From Caenorhabditis remanei (Eukaryota; Nematoda; Chromadorea; Rhabditida; Rhabditidae), in contig NC_071328.1 in assembly GCF_010183535.1 (NCBI RefSeq), forward strand, positions 5,952,001 to 6,016,000: 64,000 nt of DNA, read 5' to 3'. Of the stretch, positions 23,511 through 38,321 are shown one piece after another (position 1 is the first letter of the stretch; the number at the start of each line of letters is the position of its first letter). Below the pieces are notes generated by a model. The model was not told the DNA's origin and made no database searches. It saw nothing but the letters and a program-made list of their open reading frames with translations. The position numbers were made by a program, and so were the translations under genes.

Positions 23511-23800
23511 ATAAATAAATGAACCGATTTCTCCTTTATTATTAATGGTTTTTAGACGATCATCACTTCAGAATGCAATTATATGAAAATAAAGGTTTAG
23601 TTTCAGCAGGATCTTTGAATTATCCAGTTTTAAACGCATACACATGAGAATTCAACATAGGTTAGAGTAATAATAAAATATTAGGAAGACATCAAATTTG
23701 AAACACAAAATAATCAGAAAAATTGTGGATTATCGTACGCGGAAGGGATTGTTGAGTATCTTGATCACTGTGGTTGTAGGGAGTGGGAGAAGTAAAAAAA

Positions 23801-26069
<2,269 letters not shown>

Positions 26070-26379
26070 GATGTCTGAAAATGTAGAGAAAATTAGAACA
26101 TTTTAGGTGAGAAATAGATGAAGAGAGAAAATACGGGTTGAGAAGACAAGAGTAAGAAGTTTCAGATTTTCCGCACCCTAAAGACTCCACTTTTGACATT
26201 TTATTCTACGTCCATTGGAAAATTTTGACGAGAAATTAGAAAACAATCTGAAGAAGAGGAAACGAAATAGGGAATCTCTTTGGGACACGCAGGGGGAGAA
26301 ATAGCTGAAGAAAATACATTGAAACGGAAAAATTCTTTGATTTTTGAATAAAGAATAGCGAATTAGTCATTGAAAATTC

Positions 26380-27834
26380 TAAATTTCACGGTCTCCTACG
26401 CGTAAAAAATTCTAAATAAATTTCCACATCATCTGACCTTTCACGCTGAGTATTGTCCTTGGCTATTTTTGAGAAAAAAGTAGGGCAATTGTTTAGAACG
26501 CTCTAGCTTCAAAGAAAAGTATCAACTTGACAGGAAGTTTTCAAAACGAATAGAGGAAAAAAATCCCTACATTTTGATATGCAATAGTAATATGAACTTA
26601 GCCTTTGGAAACCAGTGAACGAGAAACAGAAAAACTGGGAAACTTGACCGAATTTGAGAGATGTAATCGACTAATTGTTTTTCATGCGCTATTATTTTGT
26701 TGAACAAGTTGTTAGTGATCGTTTAGCTCTGAAAAACCGTCCAGAAATCTTTTTATGTTTCTATACACTCCGTTCTCAACCAATATTCAGTCAGCTGAGA
26801 TACCGTATACCTAATTACGACATTTGATTAAAAACTGTTTCCATGGGGTTGTAGAGATCTGATCATTATTCAAGTGGAATGAATCTTCCTAGAGCAAAAC
26901 CAAAAAAGCAGATCCCAATTTTCGATGTCAGTTCAAAATGGCAAACTTTCTGCACATTTTCCGATTTTTCTCAAGAATTAGGTCAAACTTCAAAAATGTG
27001 GCATCTTGCAAAGTTTCTAAATTTTATTCTGATTTTAATGAGCCGTCAATCAAGAATTTTCATTGGAAAATAAAAAAGTTGATCTAGTTTTAAGATGTTC
27101 CATCGACTGAGTAGTAATTCTTATATATGCATCTACTTTTTTATTTTTCAACGAAATTTTTCGATTGAAAGCTCATTCGAAGCAGAGTAAAATTTAGAAA
27201 CTTCGCATGGGGCCAGTTTTTTGATTTTTCATTTAGTTTTCAAGATATTTGTCAAAAAGTACGAAAAAATCGTATTTTTGCACTGAAATTGAATTTTTGA
27301 ATCAACTTTTTCAGTTTTTGCCTAAAATCAAAATTTCAAGGTGCAAACTGATTAATTTCAGATTCTCTAAAAACTCATGGCAAGCGATTTTTGAAATACA
27401 TCGTAATTAGGTCATCGGCAGTAGAAAATCATCATATTATCTACTGAATTCCTAATTTTTTCATCCATCTGATGATTTTCTGAACGGTTTCGGTGTACAA
27501 AATGCCTATGGAAGCCTTCATTAACAGTCTTCCATCCAATTTGAACGAAGCGTAGACCACTTCCTCGAATACGGGTCAGAACACTCCATTCGATTACACT
27601 AGAGATAATGAGCTCCATAGACGGCAGAATAATATGTTTAATATATTAAAATGCCGGGAATGTCTTCCTCCATCTACTTTTCATAAAAATCATTCAAAAT
27701 CCTGCTTCTTCCAAGTCACCAGATAGTTTAAAGTTAAGTCTATAAAGAGAAAACGAGAGATAAAAATCACAGTGAGAGACGCAGACGACGTGCAAATTAA
27801 TAAAATTTTTCACGCGTAGGAGACCGTGAATTTA
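26380..27834. mobile_element. 1.45-kb non-autonomous DNA transposon-like element with ~30-bp TIRs and TA flanks
   Basis: The left end, AATTTCACGGTCTCCTACGCG then TAAAAAATT, is matched at the right end by AATTTTTCACGCGTAGG then AGACCGTGAATT, in reverse complement with one or two differences. A TA dinucleotide lies at each border, as for Tc1/mariner insertions. Inside is a second imperfect palindrome: 26999-27082 against 27131-27212, sharing AAGTTTCTAAATTTTA and AAAATAAAAAAGT. Outer segments near 26812 and 27403 also match (CCTAATTACGA). No transposase is recognisable; one open frame at 27412-27618 (-) has no known motif. Confidence 0.75.
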
Positions 27835-29130
27835 GTGCTCATAATCATTTTGAAAAAAAGCCTCAAGTCTAAAAGAGTCCAAAAGGAAAATTCGATTGTG
27901 TTCACACAGAGAGGAAGAAAAGAAAAGAGAAGAAAGGAAAACGAAGACAAAAAGATGAAACAGTATGGAAATTGGAGAGAGTGAGAGACAACGAGAGATA
28001 TGACCAGAGTGTTAGAGAGAAAGAGAGAGAGAGACACACATTAATTGCAAAACGACTGGTCATATAGCCCCTTGACAGAGAAGAGGAAGAAAAGAAAAGG
28101 GTATTGGTGTCGACGAAGAGCGAGGACGAACGCGCGAGACGTCGAATGGGACACCGATGGAAATGTTGGTGGCATTTGGTGGAGGAATAATGGGTAGGCG
28201 GTGAGAGATAGAGCATGTGTACATAAATGGAACATGGCTCAGAGATTGAGATTGTTTTGGATTTATTCTGAGAAGTCAATTATGGTTTTAAGGTCTTAGC
28301 AAGTGACTGAAAATGTGTTACTGCAAAAAAGAATTATTCAGATTTTAAAAATTAGTAAGATATGATAGTAGTCATCGTAAAAATTTTAAACTCTACGTTT
28401 TCAGTTGAAAACGAGTAAAAGTGAGATCTTAAAGAATTCGAAAAGAAAAGACTTGAGACTCAAAAACTAATACATTTCGAAAAAGAAATGACATTTCACT
28501 CCATTCCTCTGGAGCTTAGCTTCAAAATTTAATTAAGAAAATGAATGATTCAAGTAAATATTTCAAAGGGTGTCACAAGGAACCCGTTTTGAAGAAAATT
28601 GAACACAATTCGAATGAGCCTACATGAAATATTTATAGCACATTTTCAGTAACACAAGGGGGAACAAGTAATTGAAGAATGAGATGTGTATCAGAATACT
28701 GGGCTGATTCCTCGAGTATTGCCGTCGTCTTCCTCCTCTTCTACTTCTCGTTTCACCTAAAAAAGGGAGTGGATTATGTAAAAGTGCAGGAATATAAATC
28801 TGTTTCAACATCAGCTTCTGGCGTGTACTTTAATAAAAGTACAATTTATGTTACGTCATCGATCAGAACTGGTGGGAATAGTCGGCGCAATAAGATATTG
28901 AGCGAACGAGAGGGACCCTAAATCGTCGTTCAGTAATCCTAAAGTGACATGACCGGCGGTCAAATGCGTACAAGATGGACTCTTAAGATTGGTGAAAGCG
29001 ATAATTGAGGGTGTCAGGCGTGTATCAACAGATGGTGAGAGAGAGGGCAGGCGGGACGACTGGGATACGTTCACATTTGTTTGTATAAGTAGTACTAGTG
29101 GGGTTGTTCTCACTAACTGACGACCATCTT

Positions 29131-29134
<4 letters not shown>

Positions 29135-29206
<72 letters not shown>
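29135..29206. repeat. (GA)36 microsatellite
   Basis: Seventy-two bases of uninterrupted GA in the unc-37/fnci-1 spacer. Its length is likely to vary between individuals and is prone to assembly error. Confidence 0.98.
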
Positions 29207-29208
<2 letters not shown>

Positions 29209-29792
29209 TTATCGGAAAGGATTATAACTTTGCTGGGGTGCCATGGGCGCGTTTTCTGAGATTTCTTGGTTGAGTCTGTGCTCACAGGGCTCAGTATTTT
29301 TACTAAAGAAGTCAATTTTGATCTTCTGCTTTCAATATATCAGTTAAGTATTCTCGAATGTTAGGTTTTGAATCAAAAATATGAAAATTCGGAATTTATT
29401 CATACTGAACCTTTTCTCCTCTGCCATGCGTCACTCATTTGAACACCCTACAATTATTCTAGGTCACGGATGGAGATTACGTAGAAATTGTAGTTGTACT
29501 AGGATCAAAAATACATTTTCAGAAAATTGAACTCGTAGTCAGAAACGGTGACAAATGAGTAACTTTTCAGTTTTTCAAATTCCTACAGTAATCCCATACC
29601 AATTCTAGTATCATAGATATTGTAAAGTTGAAAATGAAAGAGACCCGAACAATAAAACATATGTATTATATGAGCGGTAAACATTCGAAACCAAATGGAT
29701 TTACGACTGAGATACCGCCCTTATGATGCCACATCGTAAAACGTGTCAATCAACTCTAAGTGCTGTCTTTTTTCTTCTTTCCGCTCATAAAT

Positions 29793-32700
29793 CTAGACGC
29801 CTTTTACCTCTCGAACAGTCGTTGTATTCTCTCCTCCTCTCACTTCTTCTGGCTCTTCGGAACTTCTTTGTCCATTCGTCGTCGTCATTCTAGTCGTATT
29901 CTCGTCAGTCGCATTTGTCTCATCCTCCTCGTCGTCTTCTTCAGTTTGCTCCCTACGGCGTCGTTTGTGGTGTCTGAAAATTAAGATATTCAAGAGTATT
30001 CTTTCGGTGAAAAACAAAACTGACGGCTCTTGAATCTCCTCGTTCGCTTCACCACTGAATTTGTTACGAAGTACGTCCATGTCTATACGAAAATCGCGGT
30101 ATCCGATGGAGTTATTCTGAAAAATGAGATTTTGAGATCAATGAAAATAAGGTGTTTTCAAATTTAAAAAAAAATGGGGTGTAGTGTTCATAAATTACTC
30201 GAATCACCTTAATTTGTAGATCAAATCTCTCGTCTTTAATCAGTTTACAGAGGACCAAAATTCCATGTTGAACCGCTTCCCTTTCATGGGAAAATTTGGA
30301 GAAAAGTTTCTCGTCTCTTTTCGATTTCGCATATCTCGTCTTCTGTGAAATCTTCTTCTTCATTTCTTCTTTTCCTTTTGAAAATCCAATATGATCATCA
30401 ACCATCGCAAGAATCGGACGGAGTTTCGTTTTCACTAGTTCTGCGAGAAGATCAACACTTTCCCAATCAGACATCTCTCTTCCCCAGACTTTTGTGAGAT
30501 TTTGAAGCTGAAATTTGAGTTTTCCAGATTGCTAATCTATAACTTCGCCCACTCACCAAGAGAACTGACATCTGAATCGTTGTGAAATAACTGGTAACCA
30601 CTTCTGTAACTCTTTCTTGCATCATTTTGTATTGAACGAAAATTTGAAGAGTTCTAGACACTAATTCAGTTATTTCCATGCATTTTGTGAGGAGGGAATG
30701 GAGCATTCTATCGACTGAAAACTCAATGTTGGGATTTTCAGAAAATCTTATTAAACTTACAAACAGGTGGTTTGACGAAGAAATCTCTCTGGAATGCGAA
30801 CGCCTCTCTAATCAAAATCAATGTTTTCTCAACAAAAGTGAACTGGAACTCGATGGCAATATTCAGTGTTGTCTTCGTGATGAAATGATATTTCATATCT
30901 TCTGATTCTTCACTCAAAAATTCTAGAATATTCTCCATTATCACATTCATCTCAGTTGCTGATGTCTTGTCAGAATCAGCACATCTCAGACTGCATTTGA
31001 TGATGAATTTACAGTAGTCTCGGAGCATTTGATTGTTGTCTGGAATAAAATGAATAATTTTAACTCTGAAAATGACAACTCACAAAAACTCTCATCCTCC
31101 AGAACTTTCATGACTCGAACGAAAAGATTCGACCATACTTTGACATTTTTCGTCATGCTAAGCGCAGCGGAAGCCGCTTTCAGAATAGCTCGCCCCTGCA
31201 TTTCATACTGAGCTTTCGGCTTCTTCTCCTCTTCAATATCCTCATTTTCCACGTCGAGAACTTGTCGGAATAGGCGACACGAGAGGAAATGAGCTTGGCG
31301 GAGCTGAAATATGAACGATTTTTAGGTTAAAATAAGTAGAAATTCAAGATCCAACAGATCCTGATGACCGTACAGCTAAAATATTGGGTTCTTGTCTCTT
31401 TCGTCGAGTCTCTTCATCTTCTCCTTCCTTCTCTTCAAACCACGACATTGTGACTCTTGACGGGGTTTGTTTGTATTTGATACTCAGAAATTCAAGAATA
31501 TTCGAGTAACTTTCAATCGCAATTGTTTTTATAGGATTTCCCATTTCTATTTCACTCGCCCAAATCGGACACTCATTGCCGACGTAGAAGTTTATAAGAC
31601 TCCTGAAATAAAATAATATTTTCAAAAATCTCTGCTGAAACTATGACTCACTTCGACAATAACAACAAACTATTAGTTCCCGATAGAATGGAATGAAGTG
31701 GTCGATATTCCTTGACAAGATCCGATGAAAGAACTTTAGATCTAGTGATTGCCCACGCGAGAAGTTCCAGTTGGAAGTTCGAAAGTAACTCCGTAAGGAC
31801 TGATCCACTGTCATCTGCATCATCTGCATTCGGGAGTGCTACCAATTTCGTGAGAATCGAGGCCAATGTCTTGGCACTTGTAAGAATTTCAGATTGAGTT
31901 GTATCCAATGGAACTTTCTCGTCTTTATCTTTGTCCGCTGCATTGTTCTCGCCATCCTTTTCTTTGTCTTTCTTGCTGATTGTTTTCTCCTGAAATCATG
32001 GAATAAGTTTGATAAATTATTCAAATATTTTTTACCTTGAACAACCGATCCAACTCATTTCTTCGATTTAACAAAACAATAAGTTTATCCGCATCCTTTT
32101 TCGTTTTCATTGCTTCAACTCTTCTCCACATATGTTCAATCAATACATCATAAGTACTCAACATCATCTGTGCGAATAACAAAGAAGATCTTCCATTGGC
32201 AGTTGCAGTCGTCCACTCTATATTTCTATCCAATCCCATATCCGTGACATCAATTCTCATGGCTTTTAGAACCCATTGCTCCATTTGACTTGCGCCTTGT
32301 CTCAGAAGAACCTCAGTGCCCTCGAGCTGAAAATTTGATTGAAATTCGATATATTCATTCAGAATAATCTCACTTTGAATTCCGGGTCAAATGAAGACAA
32401 TTCACTGATGAGACACTCCAATGTCTGAATGAGATGAGGGAGTGGCTCTACAAGTTGCACAATATTTCCACTAGATGTTGTCATTTCAGACTTCTTCCAT
32501 TCTGGAATCATCTTTGAATGGGATGCAATCATATCCAGAAACTGATTCAACATTGTGGAAGTTTGTGTTGCCAATTCACAAATTCCATCATAAAGTGCAA
32601 TTTTAGTTTTCGCCGGTTGCCATAAACATCGTTTAATAATTCCTATGAGCTCTAGTCCGACTGCTTGATCTACATTCTTCTTACATCCCATACTGTTCAA

Positions 32701-34840
32701 GACTTGAGTACTGAATGTTCCAAATGACTGGGACATCGAATGATCGAATTGGCCACCACCACCGTCTTCACGACGTTTACTGACACTTCGGAGCAGAAGA
32801 AGAACGATTGGAACAGCAGATGAGACGGTGGATTCACATAGAAGATCTTTCTGGAAAACACTCGTTTCAACTTGGATTCTGACACCTGGCACTCACCTTG
32901 AGACTTTTAAACAATCCATTTCTCAACTGTGATCTCGTATTGATTATAGGAATGAGACATCTGATAAGTGAGACTGAAATGTCTTTTCTCATTCTGCACA
33001 CATAATCAAACAACCCATCAATGAGTTTCGAGTTATTCAAAATCTCTACAGAACATTTTCTCACAAGTTCTCGTAGCACATCTATCAAAATCAGTGCAGA
33101 TGAATTGCTAGATGAACTGGCAATTGCTTTGAATAGATTCGAGAGGTGTCCTCCCATATCAGTCTGTGCTTGGGATACAGTAATCAGAATATCTCTACTG
33201 AGAAGCCACAAAGCACATCCATCAGCCACTCGTCCATCGACAACGACCACTTGTTTCTGATAAGCAGGAGTATCCAGAAGAGAGAGCATCAGAGAGAAAA
33301 GGGGACGGCTCAGAAGACTTCGTAGATTCTCATTTTTGAGCAGAGATTCTGATATGATACGAAGTTGGAGATCAACCAGATGGAGTAGACGACCACATGC
33401 AATATCTGAAATCCACACGCACTCTTCCGATTGTTCTCCGATCCTCCATAGTTTTTGAAGTGTCTTTTTCATGTCAGCCATCGACTAAAAAAAATGAAAT
33501 TTGGGATAGATAGAGACTTTTCATACTCACATCATTTCTATCCAAACTGCATTGAACCAGAGTTAGAATAAATCCGAATTCACTGATGAGTACTCGATAT
33601 TTGTCGGTCTGAAAAAGATCTTATTTCTATTATATCTTCCACTCCAAAATTACCCTGAAAATCGACAAAAACTTCTTCGCCGACTCCACATTGCTGTTCA
33701 ACACCTTATGTCCAATAACCAAGCATTTCTCCAAATTTTCTGATATTTCCCTCTTTTCTTTCATCTCTTTTTCCTCATTTTCTCCAATTTCCCATGCACC
33801 AATAACTCCATTCCATAATTTTCCAATTCTTTCTTTCTCTGTTTTTGTTGTTAAAATGATTGCCTTCCAAGTCATGACCGCCCGTCGTTTCCGTTCTTTT
33901 TCCATGTCATCTGAAGTCGAATCAATTCCGATTTCCATAGAAATCACTTCATCACAAAATCTTTCCAAAGTCCCGGTCTCAGCAATTTCAGCGATCAACT
34001 CGAAAGCGTTGACGTCTTCTGTGAGTTTCATCCATTCGAAAATGATATTGTCAGCGGCTTCTGTTCCAGGAAGTAGATCATCGTTGTAGTCGAACTGAAG
34101 TTTAACATTTTAGTTTTTACCATTCCGATATTCCCAGTTTCCCAACACAAACCTGTCCAACCTCTCGAATTTTCTTAATCAAAACCGCCACAAAATCTTT
34201 CCATCTCTGATTAAAACTTCTCGGTTCATGCTCATTTTTAACTTGAATATTCTCTGTATCCAACTCATCCGTCTCTTCAACTCTCACTTCATTCGCTTTT
34301 TTCAACTCCATCGAAACGTATTCAACGAACTGAACCAATAAATTATTCGATGAATTTTCCAACTGAACCATCAAATCATTGTACATTCCGAAGAAATTCG
34401 GGACGGAAACATCAGCTTTCGTCAGCACATCCATCAGAAATTTGATTGTTTTTAGAGAGAGAACTTCGATTTCAGCGAAGTCTGATAGAATAGGAAGAAG
34501 AGAAAAAATGGAATGAGTGAACTCGAATAACTTTCCACCACGATCATCGGAACACATTTGAATGAGAAGACGACCGAGTGCATTCTGGAAATATAACAAA
34601 AAATGTCATTTTGCTTCAAAATATAAGAAAAAGAAGAGAAAGCAGTACCCATTTATTGTCATTATTGAGAATTCTGAGATTCGTAATCACTGCTTTTCTC
34701 GAAGTTTCTGAAACATCATCCAAACTATCCGGATGTTTTTGCCGAAATTTGATGAGGGCATCCACAAATTTCTCAGTTCCACCGCCACGACGAGGCTGGG
34801 AAGCTTGAGTGAACACTTGGGACATTAAAACTTCTCCCAT
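29793..34840 (-). CDS. fnci-1: FANCI ortholog, Fanconi anemia pathway
   Basis: Fifteen exons (complement): 34649-34840, 34153-34584, 33654-34094, 33531-33608, 32897-33484, 32374-32850, 32036-32326, 31652-31989, 31374-31602, 31084-31303, 30761-31039, 30557-30714, 30208-30507, 30025-30116, 29793-29973; about 1431 residues, close to vertebrate FANCI. All phases agree. The protein is helical-repeat throughout. The best anchors are KIALYDGICELATQTSTMLNQ in the middle, and the end: HEREAVQHGILVLCKLIKDE, then SIGYRDFRIDMDVLRNKFSG, then a KRRRR basic patch and an acidic tail, all matching the order in human FANCI. The family pairs with FANCD2, clamps on DNA and directs interstrand-crosslink repair in the nucleus. 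A trans-splice-like acceptor (GGGAATTACAG) precedes the ATG by nine bases. It lies 304 bases after hrpf-1. Confidence 0.88.
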
Positions 34841-35144
34841 TTTGGCTTTCTGTAATTCCCAAAAAAAACATGCAAATGGTTAGAACAAACACAAAAGAAG
34901 TAGGTGATAGAGGGTTTGACAAGCACACAACCAAGGGAGTCATGGAAACGAAAAAGTTATGTTTTATTTTATTTCATTTATTCGAGCATTTGAATTATTT
35001 GAGAAAAGAACTGAAAAAATAGAGAATAAGCTTTAAAAAATGAAAGTTGAGAGTAGCAATTGGCCATTATTAATAAGTTCAGAACAACTTTAGACAGCAA
35101 CTGGATTTCCTTAGGTAAAATTTGATTGTATAGTGATTATTCAA
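34841..35144 (-). promoter_or_regulatory. hrpf-1/fnci-1 intercistronic spacer
   Basis: 304 bases between the hrpf-1 stop and the fnci-1 ATG on the minus strand. It carries AATAAA-type polyadenylation signals (complement of about 34970-34985), then a T-rich stretch and an acceptor ending next to 34849. This is the usual form of a nematode operon junction. SL2 use is inferred, not shown. Confidence 0.6.
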
Positions 35145-38100
35145 TTAGTATCTTCCATTATCTGGTATCATCTCTATGTATCTTTCTCCCATATACTGCT
35201 TGTCCTTCATCAAAGCTTCATCATAATCCTTTCGACTGAAGAATATGACTCGTGCATCTCCACTCGCTCGGAATTGATTATCACGAATCAACTCGACTTT
35301 ATTTGGACGGATTGGACGGAAAAAGTCGTAGACATCTTCTTCGGTCGCACGGAATGGTACTCCACGCATACGGAGAACGAAGTGTTGACTTTGTGAAGGC
35401 GCCATTGTTGAGTGACTTCCGTAGTCACGTTCGCGTTCTCTGGAAATAAATTTTGTATAAAAATATGTGGGAAAAATAAAAAGTACCTTCCATGTCCACC
35501 ATATGGATCTGGTCTACTATAACGATCATCCGGACGTCCGTATTCTGAACGACGAAGGGCGCCCCCAGCTGAAACTTAAAATTTATTAACAGTGAAATTT
35601 ATAGGGAAGGATGGAAAGATATGGAGCTGAATTCAATGTTTAATGTTTCAACAACTCCCAAGAAACCTCTTTTCTACTTAAATTTTTCTAAGTGAAATTC
35701 TCCGAAGATCTTGAATCAATTTATTTATCGACTTTCTCGTATGACTGCTACCACAAATATTGAATCCTCAACTTTCGAAATTACACATATCCCTGTTAGT
35801 CAACATCCATTCCCGAATTCATCACCCATCTTAATTCTTGAAAATTTATAAATATCTAATGAGATTTTCAGAGAACTCGAACTGCCAGCTATGGCTACGA
35901 AACAAGTCGAAATCCAATAATTTCCCGATTCTCAGCTGACGAATCATACGTTTCTCATTCAAAAAATACATAATGTGTTCTGGAAATATTCCCCAAGCTG
36001 ACTCACTCTTCACACCCCATTTCATCATCTCACTGACTAGTGAGACAATATTTCCACTTGTATTCAAAAATATATACTCGAAACCCAACAGAAATCCCTT
36101 TTCAGCTACATTTTTTGATGCGATTCCCGCAATTGTTGTAGTTTTCCACCCTTTCTCCAGCATCCCTCTTTTTCACTCCATCTCCATTATTTCTCCTTTT
36201 CCCCACAGTAATCCACCTACCTTCTCTCTGTGCATATGGCTCACTTGTATAACCACCACTTCCGTACCGATCTAGAGATCTATCAGAAGCCAAGTCTCTT
36301 CCTCTATCCGCCCCTCCTCCACTCGCCCATGAATCTCCCACTGAATAAGGGTCTCTTGAAGCAGGTGCCGGTGGTACTCCACCACTACCATGTCTTGGTT
36401 CACTGGCCCCACCTCCACGCCAATAAGAATCTCTTGAATCCCTGGAGTCATAGCCATAATCCGGATACCTGAATTAATAGACGCCCGTTAAAATATAAAT
36501 TCATTTGAAATGAAGACATCACAACACTTTTCCAATCAATGTCTCTATTGAATTCAGAGAGAATTTAGAATCGAAAATTAGTAACCTCTTTTCAACAGAA
36601 CCGATGTTCTCTGGCATTCGGATATTCTCCCTAAATACTCTAGGTTTCATAACTCTTGAAAAATTACTCAGCCTGTTTACGGCAAGTCCGTTAGCCCCCA
36701 GACGAAAATTAAATGCATTCATTTTCGAAAGCGAAATTCTCTAATTATCAATACCAAAACTCTATTCTGCTGCCTTTACCATGGCAACTACCCACGAATG
36801 TGACTGAGCGAAGCACGCGTTTGAAAAGCAAGATGCGTGTTAGATTGCGTATTTGATAGGAAAGTGAGTAAAGGTTCAAACAAAACGCTCTGATTGGCAA
36901 CCATACCAATAATACTGTTTTTACCCATCTGCAGTTACCTTCGAGTGAACTTTGCATACTCATAAACCCCTCCAAATTCCTTGAGAATCGATTTACTTTC
37001 CCCATGTTCTCTCTCATTATCATTATCATTATTATCATTAGAGAATATACTTTCTTCTCCCATCTGTTCCCCTTTTTAATTACCTTGACTCCACCGGATA
37101 TGGATCAACTGGTGGTCTAGAATCCCCTAATCTTGAATCAGACAATCTAGAATCCCGAATCGAATCTCTCCCAATGTCACGAGGATCTGGAACCCGTTCA
37201 CGTCCATAAGTTTCGTAACCGGTCGGGTTCGATGAGTAGTTATCGTAAAATCCACTAGCTGGTTGTTGAGCTGGATAGGACGAAGGAGCAGTTTGTTGGT
37301 ATGGATCGTAACCCACACGTGATCCATAGTCTGATGCAGCCGGAGCTGGACGAGGCCGCCCATATGGATCTTCAGGCTCCGAACGACGATAGTCTCCACC
37401 ACTATGAGTACGGTATCTATCAGTAGAACTATACGGATCATAGGCTCCTCTTGGTGGTCCAGCAGTTGGAGGAGACGAGATGAATGGAGATGGCCCCATT
37501 CGTGGAACACGAAGCCCGTTGTCATCGGCAAATCTTTGCAACTCGCGATGCGTTGCTTCAAAGACTTCAATATAACGATGCCCGATGTTCTTCATATGTC
37601 GCTGTTTCGCTATTTGAACACTTTCTAGCATATCAAAAACAATGTACGCTTCGCCGCTGGGACGAGCACGTTGTTGATCGGGAAGAAGAATTCCGTCCTG
37701 AAAAAGGGCAACATGATCATCAGGTTTTTACTAATCTCATTTTTCTAATTTTCCAAATTTCTGACATTCTACATACCCTAACAATTCCAAGAGGTTGTAA
37801 GAAATCGTTGATATCTCGAGCTGTGACAGAAAACGGCAATCCTCGAAGCCTTATGATTGGATCGGGTCCTCCAGTACCCCCACTTCTATGTTGCTCTCCT
37901 CTATCCGAATATCGATCTCTTGGTGGGCCACCACCACGCGGACGAAAGTCATCACGATCACCACGTCGTCTTGGAGCTGAGTTCATTGGGAAAACTTCTA
38001 TGTATCTAGAAATTAAATTGACAACATAGTAAACTATATTTTCTTTTAATTCATACCTGGACCCCAGATGCTCACGATCTTTTTTCAAAGCAAGTTTATA

Positions 38101-38321
38101 GTCATCTTCATTGCTAAAAGTGACTGTGGCGTCTCCACTAGTACGCCCATTTCTCTTCGGAATATCCACACTTTCTATCCCGTTGCCTGCAATCGAGATA
38201 ACTCAGATCAATATAAATAAACCATAAAAAATGTTAACTCACCTCCGAAAAAACCTCGGAGATCCTCTTCGGTAGCTTCCCACGGTAGACCTCGACACTG
38301 GACTTGAAAGGTTTCCGACAT
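35145..38321 (-). CDS. hrpf-1: hnRNP F/H-type RNA-binding protein with three quasi-RRMs
   Basis: ATG at 38321. Exons (complement) 38243-38321, 38057-38186, 37777-38005, 37084-37697, 36221-36468, 35487-35568, 35145-35439; about 558 residues. Three qRRMs are clear. The first opens FQVQCRGLPWEATEEDLRGF (residue ~5). The second opens IIRLRGLPFSVTARDINDFL (~130). The third, after a long Gly/Tyr/Arg/Pro-rich spacer, opens HFVLRMRGVPFRATEEDVYD (~475). Each is followed by a GDA-V-F RNP1-like strand and a GxRYIE(V/M) end. hnRNP F/H proteins bind G-tracts and regulate splicing and polyadenylation in the nucleus. The spacer is rich in RDS/SR, GRD and PDPY repeats. Introns 4 and 5 are over 600 bases and could hold regulatory exons. 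It is probably the first gene of an operon with fnci-1. Confidence 0.93.

Larger units (their letters stand above)
26070..29792. other. 3.7-kb gene-free region upstream of unc-37
   Basis: Upstream flank of unc-37 (-) and 3' flank of fnci-1 (-). It contains a 1.45-kb element with inverted ends (26380-27834), strongly purine-rich DNA at 27.9-28.1 kb and a (GA)n tract at 29135-29206. Several open frames are visible in the purine tracts on the opposite strand, but they are low-complexity and not supportable. Regulatory elements for unc-37 are expected here; none is specifically recognised. Confidence 0.5.

Noticed and set aside
27412..27618. Possible transposase fragment in the 1.45-kb element
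   Set aside because: No catalytic D-D-D/E spacing, helix-turn-helix or known mariner motif could be seen.
27810..28279. Ser/Leu/Phe-rich minus-strand frames
   Set aside because: They are produced by purine-rich low-complexity DNA, with no start context or splice sites.
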